Shown piece by piece: positions 9,982 to 19,073 of a stretch of DNA of 64,000 nucleotides. The translations under genes were made by a program, and so were the position numbers. The stretch comes from Oscillatoria sp. CS-180 (GTDB lineage: Bacteria; Cyanobacteriota; Cyanobacteriia; Phormidesmidales; Phormidesmidaceae). How positions within the stretch are numbered: position 1 is the stretch's first letter; each line of letters opens with the position of its first letter. Under the pieces are notes generated by a model, which saw only the letters and a program-made list of their open reading frames with translations, was not told where the DNA came from and did not search any database. The DNA is taken from positions 1 through 64,000 of the forward strand of contig NZ_JAQMUB010000066.1 of the NCBI RefSeq assembly GCF_028330965.1, written 5' to 3'.

Positions 9982-10599
9982 CTAGAAAGTATAGTTGAAC
10001 TTTTCGATATCTTGGCTGTACCAATCCGCAACAATCGCCGTTGTTTCGGAATCATAGTAATCGCGATAGTTGCCGCGCTTGCTACTTTTTAAGTGGGGCA
10101 AGTTGTAGTCAATCTCTAGGCGATCGCACACTTCTCGAAAGTCTGCTTCTAGGGATTCAAACCGACAGATGTGATCAACGATGATCGTTCCTGCGGCATC
10201 GGAGACCCAGTCAACCTGGGGCATAAACATCTTGGGCTTATCGTAGTATGGCCGACTTTTCTCCTGATACACTCGCTTGACCCAGTCCTTAAAGTTAATT
10301 TGATTTGACCCCAAATCGGTCTGATTTGTCTGTACCCGGTAATAGTAGTGGGACACGACTTTATCCCAGGGATTTCTGACGACGGCAAAGGTGAACCTTT
10401 TGTCCCACTCTATACGACCGACTTCCTCAATTTTCTCAAGGGCAGTGTCGTGTTTAGGGGGGATGTTTAGAGCTTTAGCGATACTGGTGCCGCCAGTCTT
10501 ATTAATATGAATAAAAAGAAACTTATCAGTCCACTTGTGCCTGATGAGTTGGATCTTATTTCTAATAGGTCTAGGAAAACGGTTTGATAAAGTTTTCAT
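9982..10599 (-). CDS. Sulfotransferase family 2 (carbohydrate sulfotransferase-like)
   Basis: The protein has 205 residues. The 5'-phosphosulfate loop is His-Ile-Asn-Lys-Thr-Gly-Gly-Thr-Ser near residue 31. The 3'-phosphate motif is Val-Val-Arg-Asn-Pro-Trp-Asp-Lys near residue 75, followed by a Ser-His-Tyr-Tyr-Tyr helix. These are the PAPS-binding elements of Golgi-type carbohydrate sulfotransferases and their bacterial relatives. It would move sulfate from PAPS to a sugar hydroxyl of the polysaccharide repeat. The protein is at the short end of the family but appears complete. Confidence 0.85.
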   Translation of the reverse strand: MKTLSNRFPRPIRNKIQLIRHKWTDKFLFIHINKTGGTSIAKALNIPPKHDTALEKIEEVGRIEWDKRFTFAVVRNPWDKVVSHYYYRVQTNQTDLGSNQINFKDWVKRVYQEKSRPYYDKPKMFMPQVDWVSDAAGTIIVDHICRFESLEADFREVCDRLEIDYNLPHLKSSKRGNYRDYYDSETTAIVADWYSQDIEKFNYTF

Positions 10600-10627
10600 T
10601 TGCTATGCCTTATGTTATTGATATTGG

Positions 10628-11428
10628 TTACACATACTCTTTGTACACCTCGAAGGCGCGATCTCGAAGGCTCTTTAAATCATCAGCCCTGTAGTGACGC
10701 CTTAACATCTCTTTGTATCGCTTTCTCCTTTCCGAGGGCGCATTTGTTACGCTTTTCTGCTTTTCCATGCCCAAATCTTTCCAGGAATTCTCAAGCACAT
10801 AGAAACACTTGTCAACATTCTCCTGGGTATGATCAAATTCGGTAAAAGCAGTATGGAACTTTTGATTGACCTCGTGAATAACGTTGCCGAAATCAGAAAT
10901 AACCTCCTCGAACTTAGCCGTTATGAACTGATCTCGATATTTCAACAAGGGTTGATAGAAGTCTAGATAGCTTTTCAAGCACTGTCTAATAGTGAGATTT
11001 TGAGAATAAATAATATGCGAAATAATGGCATCTTCAGGATTACGAACGAGGATCAGGCAGGGGATGCCTTGACGCAGCGCTGCGATCACTACAGAAGCGG
11101 TATGTAAATGATGAGCTACCCGTGTTGAGGCGTTGCCTTGGGCTAAGTCAAAGGCTGTAAACGCAAATGAATTCCCCGATCGCGGATAGCCTTCTATGAC
11201 GATGGCCGTGTCGTCTCTCAGGGCTTCTGGACGATGGCGGACTCCGGGCGGATATTTGCGACGGGCTAAAGGGAGGTAAATGGCTGGCAGCTTGACCAGC
11301 ATTCGACGCGCTTCATGACGAACCTGGGAAACTGCCCTTCGCAGCGGAGAGTGCATGTCCTCTCCGTATAAATCAGCGAGCAGTGACGCATCATATTCAC
11401 TCGAAAACTCTTTACTTAAATCGTTCAT
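10628..11428 (-). CDS. P-loop sulfotransferase-like protein
   Basis: The 266-residue protein contains Glu-Gly-Tyr-Pro-Arg-Ser-Gly-Asn-Ser-Phe near residue 75 (5'-PSB loop) and Leu-Val-Arg-Asn-Pro-Glu-Asp-Ala-Ile-Ile-Ser-His near residue 126 (3'-PB motif). Both fit the sulfotransferase P-loop superfamily, but the Ser-Gly-Asn-Ser loop is a non-canonical variant shared with the gene at 14917-15888. It lies 28 bp upstream of the family-2 sulfotransferase. The substrate is presumably the polysaccharide made by this locus. Confidence 0.75.
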   Translation of the reverse strand: MNDLSKEFSSEYDASLLADLYGEDMHSPLRRAVSQVRHEARRMLVKLPAIYLPLARRKYPPGVRHRPEALRDDTAIVIEGYPRSGNSFAFTAFDLAQGNASTRVAHHLHTASVVIAALRQGIPCLILVRNPEDAIISHIIYSQNLTIRQCLKSYLDFYQPLLKYRDQFITAKFEEVISDFGNVIHEVNQKFHTAFTEFDHTQENVDKCFYVLENSWKDLGMEKQKSVTNAPSERRKRYKEMLRRHYRADDLKSLRDRAFEVYKEYV

Positions 11429-11545
11429 GTCAAATCTCAGCGTGTCTTTTATAGATATTCAGATGACTCAAATTTCTGAAAATTTATCATTGAGCGTATC
11501 TACCAATACTGAAACGGCCTTTCCAGCCGACCCATTTTTAGCTTT

Positions 11546-12622
11546 CTAGCCTGTAGCTTCTGCTGAGGTGTTATTCTGGGAGATGACCAACTGCTTGAGC
11601 CAGGCGAATAGCTGAGGACGACGCTGGGGAATATAAAGCCAAGTAATGGCGACCTTGGCGGCAGGCAGTGGCATTAAACCAACCCAGACAAACCACAGCG
11701 TATACACCAAGCGTTTTTTCAAATTGAAATCGGAATATTTCCACAGAGACCGTATGCCCCAATACATCAGCTTCAAAGATGTATCGGACTCGATGGGATG
11801 AGTTTTGGGTGACAGCCGTAGCGACGACAAGCGGCACCACACATACCCGGGATTTCGCTCTTCTAAATCCCGGGGAAGCTGATGTCCCAGTTCGTCTGCC
11901 TTTGCTTTGATCAGACGATGGCTTTCAATGTGATGGTTCACAAAGCGATGGAAGCGATCGCCGCTGACATTAACAAGGGCCCACTGGTTGCTGGTATGGA
12001 TGCGATAGGCTCCCAGGGGTTCATCCACCGCGCCAACGGCTCCGTAAGAAGGAATCAGCGTTGAGAGATAGTCGTCTGAGGTGAGTCGATATTTGTAGGG
12101 AATTGGTGTCACTTCAGCTAGGGCGTGGCGACTAATCGCGTTGCCGCTGGTGGAAACACCGGTGTAAGCACCATTTTCCAGCAGTTCCTGCCAGACATCC
12201 CCTGTGGCCAATTGCTGATGGCGGGGCGGGTAATACGCGCCCGTGGGTTGACTCTCACTATCGACAACTTGCAGCCGATAGTGAACCTTGGACAAGCTGG
12301 GTTCCCAGACGGACACAACTTTCTCCAGGGCCTGCTCCAGCAAATAGTCATCGGAATCCAGGAACAAAATGATCTCACCACGGCTGTGAGAGAAACCGTT
12401 ATTGAAGGCAGCCCCCTGCTTGCCATTCTCTTGAAAAATAGGAATGATGCGATCTCCGTAACTAGAGATAATTTCTTGCGAACCATCCGTCGAACCATCA
12501 TCAACTACGATCACTTCGACATTTTCATAGGTTTGAGCGAGGGCACTATCAATCGCCTCTTTGATAAAAGCCTCGTAGTTATAATTATTGATAATAATAC
12601 TGACAAGTGGTTGAGAATTCAT
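11546..12622 (-). CDS. GT2-family glycosyltransferase
   Basis: This 358-residue protein has the GT-A fold signature near the N-terminus: Val-Ser-Ile-Ile-Ile-Asn-Asn-Tyr-Asn, then Val-Val-Asp-Asp-Gly-Ser-Thr-Asp near residue 40 and the metal-binding Leu-Asp-Ser-Asp-Asp near residue 90. The C-terminal third has an amphipathic to hydrophobic stretch (about residues 300-335) that may bind the membrane. It is an inverting transferase for the lipid-linked repeat unit. A cluster of small gaps around it supports co-transcription. Confidence 0.9.
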   Translation of the reverse strand: MNSQPLVSIIINNYNYEAFIKEAIDSALAQTYENVEVIVVDDGSTDGSQEIISSYGDRIIPIFQENGKQGAAFNNGFSHSRGEIILFLDSDDYLLEQALEKVVSVWEPSLSKVHYRLQVVDSESQPTGAYYPPRHQQLATGDVWQELLENGAYTGVSTSGNAISRHALAEVTPIPYKYRLTSDDYLSTLIPSYGAVGAVDEPLGAYRIHTSNQWALVNVSGDRFHRFVNHHIESHRLIKAKADELGHQLPRDLEERNPGYVWCRLSSLRLSPKTHPIESDTSLKLMYWGIRSLWKYSDFNLKKRLVYTLWFVWVGLMPLPAAKVAITWLYIPQRRPQLFAWLKQLVISQNNTSAEATG

Positions 12623-12672
12623 GATGTTAAAAGCACTTCAAAAAATAGATAGCAGCTAATTAGAGTTGGGCG

Positions 12673-13836
12673 CTAGGCCGTAGCCTCAACCAGAAGATTT
12701 TTAATTGAATTTCCAGCTGCCTGCCAGTTGAGGCGACTTTTATAGGTATTAAAAGACGATAAAGCCGTGTCCTTGTAGGCCGAATAGTTTGCAAATAGAT
12801 TAACTACATAGTCACAGTATTTAGCCTCATCAGCGTCTACGTCAAACAATTTGCCGTTGTTGGACGCCTCGTTAATAATCGTTGGAATACCGCCTACGTT
12901 GGTCGAAAGGCAAGGCACCCCAAAAGCATTCGCTTCACAAAAGACGATGGGAGAGCAATCCGCTAACGTCGGCAAGATCAAAAAGTGAGACTCGGCAATC
13001 AAACGAGATATGCGCTCACGACCCGAATCACTCAGCTTGCTAATGTAACCCAAAGGTTTAACAAAATTGGGCAAAGGGGACTCTGATTCAGGCTGACATC
13101 CCACAAGCGTCAACTCGGTCGGTAACCCCGCATCATTAAGGGCTTTGGCAATGGCGAGGGCTTTATCTCCCCCCTTCCGCAACCACTCAACGCCGATAAA
13201 AACCATCTTGCACAATGTGGACGGGCGAGCGTCAATGAGGTTCTTGACTTCCGGTAGCGTGAGGTTTGACTCAAGGTTTGCACCAAAAGGAACGACTTTG
13301 ACTTTCTGAGGATCAGCCCCATAAAAATCAATCGCTGTTCTCGCTGCCCAATGAGAGGAATAAATGGCAAACCTGGCTTTTTGAATCCCAAGCCGCTCCA
13401 TCTTATGACCGTTCGCGATGGTCTCTTCACACAGGTTGCTATACTTAGGATAAAAGTTAGCTGTGTTCTGAAATGTTGCATCCGCCCAGAAAAGCATGGG
13501 GATGTCTGTTTCGAGATAGGCAATCGGATTGACCGTCGCACTCATGACGACATCGTATCGTCCTGTAGAGAGCTTTTGGTTGACCTGGTCAGCATAGCCT
13601 TTAAGGATGACCGGTTCAGTATCCTTAAGATAAAGCTTACGAAAAAACTGATGGTAGTAATGACGCTTGGCTTTCCGGACCAAACGCATCGGGAGTCTGT
13701 CTTGGAGCGGCCCAAAATAGTCAACGGGGAGCGACTGATTCTTCAGAGCTTGAGCAATGTAAAAACCCGTTCCCGACCATTCCATGCCTTTACCTAAGCG
13801 CTGAGCATTTTTAATGGTGATATAGGCGATTTTCAT
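12673..13836 (-). CDS. GT4-family glycosyltransferase
   Basis: The 387-residue protein begins with the Lys-Ile-Ala-Tyr-Ile-Thr strand and a Gly-Thr-Gly-Phe-Tyr-Ile acceptor motif. The donor half has Phe-Ile-Gly-Val-Glu-Trp-Leu-Arg-Lys-Gly-Gly-Asp near residue 215. A Cys-Ser-Pro-Ile-Val-Phe-Cys-Glu-Ala motif near residue 305 stands in place of the usual EX7E; the first Glu is replaced, while the last Glu is kept. Function is cytoplasmic glycosyl transfer in repeat-unit assembly. Donor and acceptor are unknown. Confidence 0.85.
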   Translation of the reverse strand: MKIAYITIKNAQRLGKGMEWSGTGFYIAQALKNQSLPVDYFGPLQDRLPMRLVRKAKRHYYHQFFRKLYLKDTEPVILKGYADQVNQKLSTGRYDVVMSATVNPIAYLETDIPMLFWADATFQNTANFYPKYSNLCEETIANGHKMERLGIQKARFAIYSSHWAARTAIDFYGADPQKVKVVPFGANLESNLTLPEVKNLIDARPSTLCKMVFIGVEWLRKGGDKALAIAKALNDAGLPTELTLVGCQPESESPLPNFVKPLGYISKLSDSGRERISRLIAESHFLILPTLADCSPIVFCEANAFGVPCLSTNVGGIPTIINEASNNGKLFDVDADEAKYCDYVVNLFANYSAYKDTALSSFNTYKSRLNWQAAGNSIKNLLVEATA

Positions 13837-13911
13837 ATCAATCTAGTCTCCCGAGGGAACATATACAATCAAGTTTTAATTAAAGAAATACACTATTCAC
13901 AAATGATATCC

Positions 13912-14835
13912 TTACCACCGTCTTGATCGCCCGCCCAATCTAAGGCGAATTCGCTCCCAAGTACCCACATATCGCACGAAAAAGAGTGTCAGAATAAATT
14001 GAGATTTTTGCTTACTGTTGACGAGCTCCTTTTTATTCCACGCCCGCAAAATACTCCTGCCTGGAGGGGTAAAAGCTAATACAAAGTCCTTTAATAGAGC
14101 TTTAACATCCTGTATCTCTGAAAGCTCTCCTTTAGTAGCATCATACCGTCCGCCTACAATTCGCGTAACTCGCTTATACAGCTCCTTAAAGGTATGGCGA
14201 GTTGGGTGACAAACATAGGCCTCATGGGAGTAGACTTGCTGATAGTTCGATGCGAATACGCGTTGTCCCCACTCTTTATCGCCACCCGATTTCAACTGAG
14301 TGCTGAATAGTCCAACCTCATCGATGACACTTCGATAGGTAAATAGGTTGGCAGTGAGCCCATAGTGCTGCTCCTGTAGCAGTTCTGCTTGGTGAAACCC
14401 CATCTCAACGCTTTCGTAAATCTCGACGGCTGTCGGATTCTCAGCATCGTGAAAGAAAAGCTCAATACGCCCCGCAACCAACCCATAGTCAGAAGAAGCT
14501 TTCAAGCACTCTACCCCTGCCTGCAACCAGTTTTTATCAGGAATACAATCGGCGTCAGTAAAGGCAAGAATAGGCCCCCTCGAATTCAATACCCCTGTAT
14601 TTCTAGCCGCGTAAGAACCGGGCTCAGATTCACTCAATAACTTGACAGATTCATACCGGCTTGTAACAGGTTCTGGGCTCTCAGACGATCCATTATCAAC
14701 GACAATAATTTCGTACAGTTCCTGCGGATAGGTCTGATTATCCAGAGCCTGTAAACACTTCTGCAATCGTACTAGATCGTTGTAAACTGGAATAATGACT
14801 GAGACAACGGGTTCAGGTTTATCAGCTACTGACAT
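13912..14835 (-). CDS. GT2-family glycosyltransferase
   Basis: This 307-residue protein shows the full GT-A start (Val-Ser-Val-Ile-Ile-Pro-Val-Tyr-Asn), Val-Val-Asp-Asn-Gly-Ser near residue 47, the Ala-Ala-Arg-Asn-Thr-Gly motif, and Phe-Thr-Asp-Ala-Asp-Cys near residue 93 (DXD). This subgroup is frequent in exopolysaccharide loci, where it adds sugars to undecaprenyl-linked intermediates. The basic Arg-rich C-terminus may contact the membrane. Confidence 0.9.
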   Translation of the reverse strand: MSVADKPEPVVSVIIPVYNDLVRLQKCLQALDNQTYPQELYEIIVVDNGSSESPEPVTSRYESVKLLSESEPGSYAARNTGVLNSRGPILAFTDADCIPDKNWLQAGVECLKASSDYGLVAGRIELFFHDAENPTAVEIYESVEMGFHQAELLQEQHYGLTANLFTYRSVIDEVGLFSTQLKSGGDKEWGQRVFASNYQQVYSHEAYVCHPTRHTFKELYKRVTRIVGGRYDATKGELSEIQDVKALLKDFVLAFTPPGRSILRAWNKKELVNSKQKSQFILTLFFVRYVGTWERIRLRLGGRSRRW

Positions 14836-14897
14836 AACGAGCCTTTATAATCTTTCAGTATAAAAATTAGTACCGAATTCAAAAGCAAAAATCCTCG

Positions 14898-14925
14898 TAT
14901 GAATAGTCAAGATTGACTATTCATA
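14898..14925 (-). terminator. Perfect 13-bp hairpin overlapping a stop codon
   Basis: The stem tatgaatagtcaa / ttgactattcata has only two unpaired bases (GA) at the centre. It includes the TAG stop of the gene ending at 14917 and is followed on the minus strand by a T-rich tract. That makes it a probable intrinsic terminator or attenuator inside the polysaccharide locus. Confidence 0.65.
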
Positions 14926-15888
14926 TAGAGTCTCAATCCCAGGAATATGCCCAAATATCTTGGTAGAAGACTCTCTGATTTTGGGGTAACTTATCATTGC
15001 CTTAAATCGTTCGTCTGTAGAAAATTTTCTCCAGCGCTCAAGCACTAACATTTCTGAGGCTTTTCCATTTAGATTCACGCCATCGAATGAACTGCCTCCA
15101 CCATTTGTCATAACATCATTGAAGCCCGCATCTGTAAAATCCATTGCTAATTTCTCAGCAATCTGAGAACGATAGTCCCGATCTAGTACCCATCGATTGT
15201 AATTAACTGGAACTTTGATATTTTGCAAATAGTTAGTTTCGTTTAGGTATTCTTGAGCGTAGTCTTGCCACAATTGCGGTAACGAGAGGCTGCGAGACTT
15301 CACCTTCATGAAGTCCATCTGATCATCGACGGTCTGACCTCGTTCATTGGCCCGTAACCGGCTAGCAAAGAGATTGAACGGGTCCCTCATGATGATCAAA
15401 TCGTAGCGAACCTTACTTCTCCCAAAGTAAAGATCATGCCTACGCTCAAATGTGCGATCGCTAAATGCTGTTATCGGCTGATCTTCATAGCTGTAAATCA
15501 AGCAATCCTTCGGTACGAAATCGCCCTTTGCTTCGCGTCGCCACCGTTCAATATTATCTGTTCTCCACCCCCCGATGCTCGGGTCTTGTCGTTTCCGAAC
15601 TTGTTCCTTATAAACTTGCCTAAACGGGTTGACTTTGATGCAGGCATTATTGATATAAAATACCTCACCAGCATGCTGCTTTCTAAGCCAGTTCATGATG
15701 GCATGGTTCCCAGATCGCCTTAACCCAACGACTCTGATTTCCTTCTGGTTAGTAATCAGAGCCTCTTCGTTAATCACTTTATATAACTTGAGCTCGTCCT
15801 CGATCTCGTGTTGAAGCGCATCAACGCTGAGACGAATTTTTGACTGTAATCTTTTGATACCAGATATAAAATAAGGAGCGGATTTCAT
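14917..15888 (-). CDS. P-loop sulfotransferase-like protein
   Basis: The 323-residue protein contains Val-Gly-Leu-Arg-Arg-Ser-Gly-Asn-His-Ala near residue 54 as the P-loop, and Ile-Met-Arg-Asp-Pro-Phe-Asn-Leu-Phe-Ala-Ser near residue 166 as the 3'-phosphate motif. The Arg-Ser-Gly-Asn loop departs from the Ser-Gly-Thr-Thr form of most sulfotransferases. The fold assignment is firm enough, the sulfate-transfer activity less so. It lies among glycosyltransferases and four other sulfotransferase-like genes, so a polysaccharide substrate is likely. Its stop codon lies inside a strong hairpin. Confidence 0.72.
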   Translation of the reverse strand: MKSAPYFISGIKRLQSKIRLSVDALQHEIEDELKLYKVINEEALITNQKEIRVVGLRRSGNHAIMNWLRKQHAGEVFYINNACIKVNPFRQVYKEQVRKRQDPSIGGWRTDNIERWRREAKGDFVPKDCLIYSYEDQPITAFSDRTFERRHDLYFGRSKVRYDLIIMRDPFNLFASRLRANERGQTVDDQMDFMKVKSRSLSLPQLWQDYAQEYLNETNYLQNIKVPVNYNRWVLDRDYRSQIAEKLAMDFTDAGFNDVMTNGGGSSFDGVNLNGKASEMLVLERWRKFSTDERFKAMISYPKIRESSTKIFGHIPGIETLYE

Positions 15889-15974
15889 CGTTCACCTTTC
15901 AACTGTTTTTATACCCGCCAAATGCCTAATATTTCGGACCATAAAAATTGAATCAGTGTATCCTAGAGTGTGAT

Positions 15975-16835
15975 CTAGGCAGATTTTTTAAAGTGTTCGA
16001 CCGCATAATTATAAACCTCAATATCCGGTTTGCAGATTTCCTGAATAGACTTCATCATATCTTCAGTTATTGACTCATTGAGCGATTTCTCAGTCTCAGG
16101 CCTCTTATTTAGAGTCCTAACCTGAAGGGCTTTACCATATCTCTCCTTGAAGCTGCTCTTAAAGGTCGCCATGTCATCTAGGAAACCAATTAGGTGAAAT
16201 TTGTGTAGATTATCCTTTGCTTGTTGAACTGCTTGTAGTGTCATAAAGCTGCCATCCTGACCAAGACCACCCAAGAACTTAGCGTATTCGTAACCCTGTG
16301 ATTTCCCGAAGTCGGAACTAATGTAGTCTTCAAGACTGGTGGCAATCTTTCTGTACGAGGACTTTTGCCTACAGTTGTTATAGAAATAACTGGATAGCCA
16401 GCGATCAATGGGGTCACGAAGGATCGTGATGAACTCATATCGATTTGAGCAATGTTCATAGGCGACTGGGCTGAAAGGAAAATGCCCTGAAATATAGTGA
16501 ACACTGTCGAGGTTCATAAAGTAGACAAGTAGCTGTTCTCGTAACTTCATTACTGCCGAATCATCAGCAGTATCTGGCAGCAACTCTTCGTCAAATAAGA
16601 TTTGTGCTGATTTCCAAGAGGCTGCAGAATTCAGGTTCAACACGGTACTCGATTCCCACAGGCTCCACTTGACATAGCAGGCTTGAAGCGCCTTATTAAT
16701 CGAAGTGCCGCCACACTTTGGGATGTGGTGGAAATAAATTCTTTTATCTAGACCGCCGTTGATTAAATTTGCCGTCTTGGTAGAGATATCTTTAACGGTC
16801 TTAGCATCAATTCGTGTTAGAAGTTTGCTTAACAT
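15975..16835 (-). CDS. Sulfotransferase family 2
   Basis: I choose the ATG at 16835 (286 residues), preceded by AAGAAAG, over a TTG at 16886 that would add 17 residues. His-Ile-Pro-Lys-Cys-Gly-Gly-Thr-Ser near residue 38 is the PAPS 5'-loop. Ile-Leu-Arg-Asp-Pro-Ile-Asp-Arg-Trp-Leu-Ser-Ser near residue 145 is the 3'-phosphate motif. Both match the heparan/chondroitin-type family 2. It would sulfate sugar residues of the repeat unit or polymer. Confidence 0.85.
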   Translation of the reverse strand: MLSKLLTRIDAKTVKDISTKTANLINGGLDKRIYFHHIPKCGGTSINKALQACYVKWSLWESSTVLNLNSAASWKSAQILFDEELLPDTADDSAVMKLREQLLVYFMNLDSVHYISGHFPFSPVAYEHCSNRYEFITILRDPIDRWLSSYFYNNCRQKSSYRKIATSLEDYISSDFGKSQGYEYAKFLGGLGQDGSFMTLQAVQQAKDNLHKFHLIGFLDDMATFKSSFKERYGKALQVRTLNKRPETEKSLNESITEDMMKSIQEICKPDIEVYNYAVEHFKKSA

Positions 16836-16958
16836 GGTCTTTCTTAGGCATATTACAGATGGATTTAAACGATACGGCTTACTCAAATATTTAATCTGTG
16901 AAAAACCGCTTCTTGGAAAGGCTTTATTCAGAAGCCAGTCCTGGTTATAAAAGGGTGC

Positions 16959-18035
16959 TTAAGTTTCTCTCTCTAAACACCACTCGTAAACGCCTAAGGT
17001 CTGCTTGGCGATTTCGGGCCATCCAAGTTCCTGAGCTAGCTTCAGATTATGCATGCCCATCTGTGGCAGGTCATCTTTCTGGGCGATCGCATTTTCGATC
17101 GCGTTCACTAGGCCATCCTGACTCTCTAGGTTGTAGACAAACGAGCCCTTATCATCTAGCAGTTCGCCAATGCAACCCATGCGGGGGGCGATACAAGCCT
17201 TGGCAAAGGACATCGCCAAGACGATTGCCCCTGAGGTCAAGATATTGCGATATGGAAAAACCACAACATCGCAGGCGTTCATGTAAACCTGAATTTCCTC
17301 CTCAGGGATGAAGGTTGGCACAAGCTGGATGCGATCGCTTTCCGCCATTTTCTCTTGAATGAGGCTCTTCATTTCATCGTTGAAGGGCTTACCCGCAATT
17401 ACCAATTGTCCAGTCTCGCCATCTATTTGTTTGAACGCCTCAATGAGTTCTAGGACTCCTTTGTAAGGCCGAATTTTTCCTAGAAATAAGAAAACGACTT
17501 TTGAGTCATCAATATTTAAATACCTTCTAGCCTCCAACCTATCTACTTTATTCTCATAGCAACCGACATAATTACCATGGGGAACGACAAAAACCTTGTG
17601 GACATGACGATTTAAGCCAAACGTTTCGATGACTTCCTGCTTCGCAATCTTACAATGAACGATGATTGCATCGGCTAGCTTGGCAGCTAGAAAATTGCAT
17701 AAATTGTCCAGCTTTGGATAAGGATTTTCGTGGTCCTTAATATTATGAACAGTCCAGACAATCTTTACACCAGAGACCTTTAATACAAGGACCCTAATGA
17801 ATAGCCTTATCAACACAAATAAGGAAGTCCATAGTTCCTTTCTGATAAAGAATGTAGAAAGCCAATGGAGATGAAGAATACCGTGCTCTTTATCTGGAAA
17901 TAAGTTCAGTACCGATAAATCTAAACGATTAGTTCCCTGAGTCGATAACCCCAGTTTTTTAAGATTCTCAGCCAACTGAGCTTGATAGGGATTAAGCTTA
18001 AATTGAGGAGCGAATACCAGTTTCAGGTTGCTCAT
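16959..18035 (-). CDS. GT4-family glycosyltransferase
   Basis: This 358-residue protein has Thr-Val-His-Asn-Ile-Lys-Asp-His near residue 97, typical of glucuronosyl/GumK-like GT-B enzymes. It also has Phe-Leu-Gly-Lys-Ile-Arg-Pro-Tyr-Lys-Gly near residue 180 (donor phosphate loop) and Phe-Pro-Tyr-Arg...Ser-Gly-Ala near residue 265. It acts in repeat-unit assembly. The His-Asn-Ile motif hints at a GumK-like transferase, but the donor is not certain. Confidence 0.87.
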   Translation of the reverse strand: MSNLKLVFAPQFKLNPYQAQLAENLKKLGLSTQGTNRLDLSVLNLFPDKEHGILHLHWLSTFFIRKELWTSLFVLIRLFIRVLVLKVSGVKIVWTVHNIKDHENPYPKLDNLCNFLAAKLADAIIVHCKIAKQEVIETFGLNRHVHKVFVVPHGNYVGCYENKVDRLEARRYLNIDDSKVVFLFLGKIRPYKGVLELIEAFKQIDGETGQLVIAGKPFNDEMKSLIQEKMAESDRIQLVPTFIPEEEIQVYMNACDVVVFPYRNILTSGAIVLAMSFAKACIAPRMGCIGELLDDKGSFVYNLESQDGLVNAIENAIAQKDDLPQMGMHNLKLAQELGWPEIAKQTLGVYEWCLERET

Positions 18036-18072
18036 ATTATCCTCCTTGATGAACAGATCGGCGGGCTGACTC

Positions 18073-18996
18073 TTAATTCAGATAATTCAACTCGCGAAGC
18101 AGTATTCCAGCTTCATCCTCAATCTGCTTTAACTGCTCATCAGACAGTTCTTTTTGCCATTGGCCAACCGAACTTGGACTGGCTTTTGAAATTGCCTGAT
18201 GAAATATGCTGCGTGATTGATTGCTATTAATGGATAAGAAATCCAGTAAGCTTGCGGCTTCTTCATCGGGCGATTTTACAAGTGATTCATACCTTAACTC
18301 GTGATATCTATCAGAAGGCAGCTCCGGAGTACTTTTCAGTGCACTCTCCGTAAATCGACGCCATGACCAGATACAGCGATGAATATCACTGGTTGACTCA
18401 AACTCTTTCTCTCTCCCCTCTTCTACCCAAAAGCGAGGAGACGGTCCATAGGGATATCCTCCGGGCTCTATCTTACCTGAGGTTGCCTGTGCTGCTTGTA
18501 GCCACGGCTTTTTGCTATGGGAAACAGCGGCATCTCGCCCATCTCTAATAATGTGAATAAATCGAGAATCCGGAAAGGCCCGGGCCAGAAAATCAACTAG
18601 AAAGCAGTTTCTTGGAGTTTTCTCAGCAAAAAACAGATCGCCATCAAGATGCTGCATCATCAGCAAAGAATAAATTCTGCTGTAAAAGGATTTCGCCTGG
18701 TCAAAATCCCACTGTTTCTCATAGAGATAGCGTGCCGCAAATTTAGTAGCGACGGGTTCATGGTGATATGAAACTTCTGGAATGACCGCTAGACTCTCAC
18801 CCAGAAACGTTGTGCCTGAACGAGGTGCCCCAATAATGAAGATCGGCTGCTTCAGATTAGGCGTTGTGAGATGAGCTAATCGAGTTAGCGAAAAAGAACG
18901 ATCCTTCTTATGATATCTGCCTCGATCTATTTTCGCCGTTTGCCTAACGAGCTTTAGCATTTCAAGATTTTGATTGGGTAATAGGTTTAGAGGCAT
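18073..18996 (-). CDS. Sulfotransferase family 3
   Basis: The 307-residue protein carries the canonical Phe-Ile-Ile-Gly-Ala-Pro-Arg-Ser-Gly-Thr-Thr-Phe near residue 58 and Ile-His-Ile-Ile-Arg-Asp-Gly-Arg-Asp-Ala-Ala-Val-Ser near residue 145. Together these are the PAPS-binding pair of the broad sulfotransferase family. An Arg-Tyr-Glu-Ser-Leu near residue 248 is the usual end motif. It is the clearest of the five sulfotransferase-type genes here. It lies at the 5' side of the locus, just downstream of the FG-GAP gene. Confidence 0.88.
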   Translation of the reverse strand: MPLNLLPNQNLEMLKLVRQTAKIDRGRYHKKDRSFSLTRLAHLTTPNLKQPIFIIGAPRSGTTFLGESLAVIPEVSYHHEPVATKFAARYLYEKQWDFDQAKSFYSRIYSLLMMQHLDGDLFFAEKTPRNCFLVDFLARAFPDSRFIHIIRDGRDAAVSHSKKPWLQAAQATSGKIEPGGYPYGPSPRFWVEEGREKEFESTSDIHRCIWSWRRFTESALKSTPELPSDRYHELRYESLVKSPDEEAASLLDFLSINSNQSRSIFHQAISKASPSSVGQWQKELSDEQLKQIEDEAGILLRELNYLN

Positions 18997-19073
18997 TTTT
19001 TTCTAAATTCCAACTATAAAAGCAAACTGGGAGGCTTGAGCAAATCCCTAGCAGAGATAGACTTTGCAAATGT

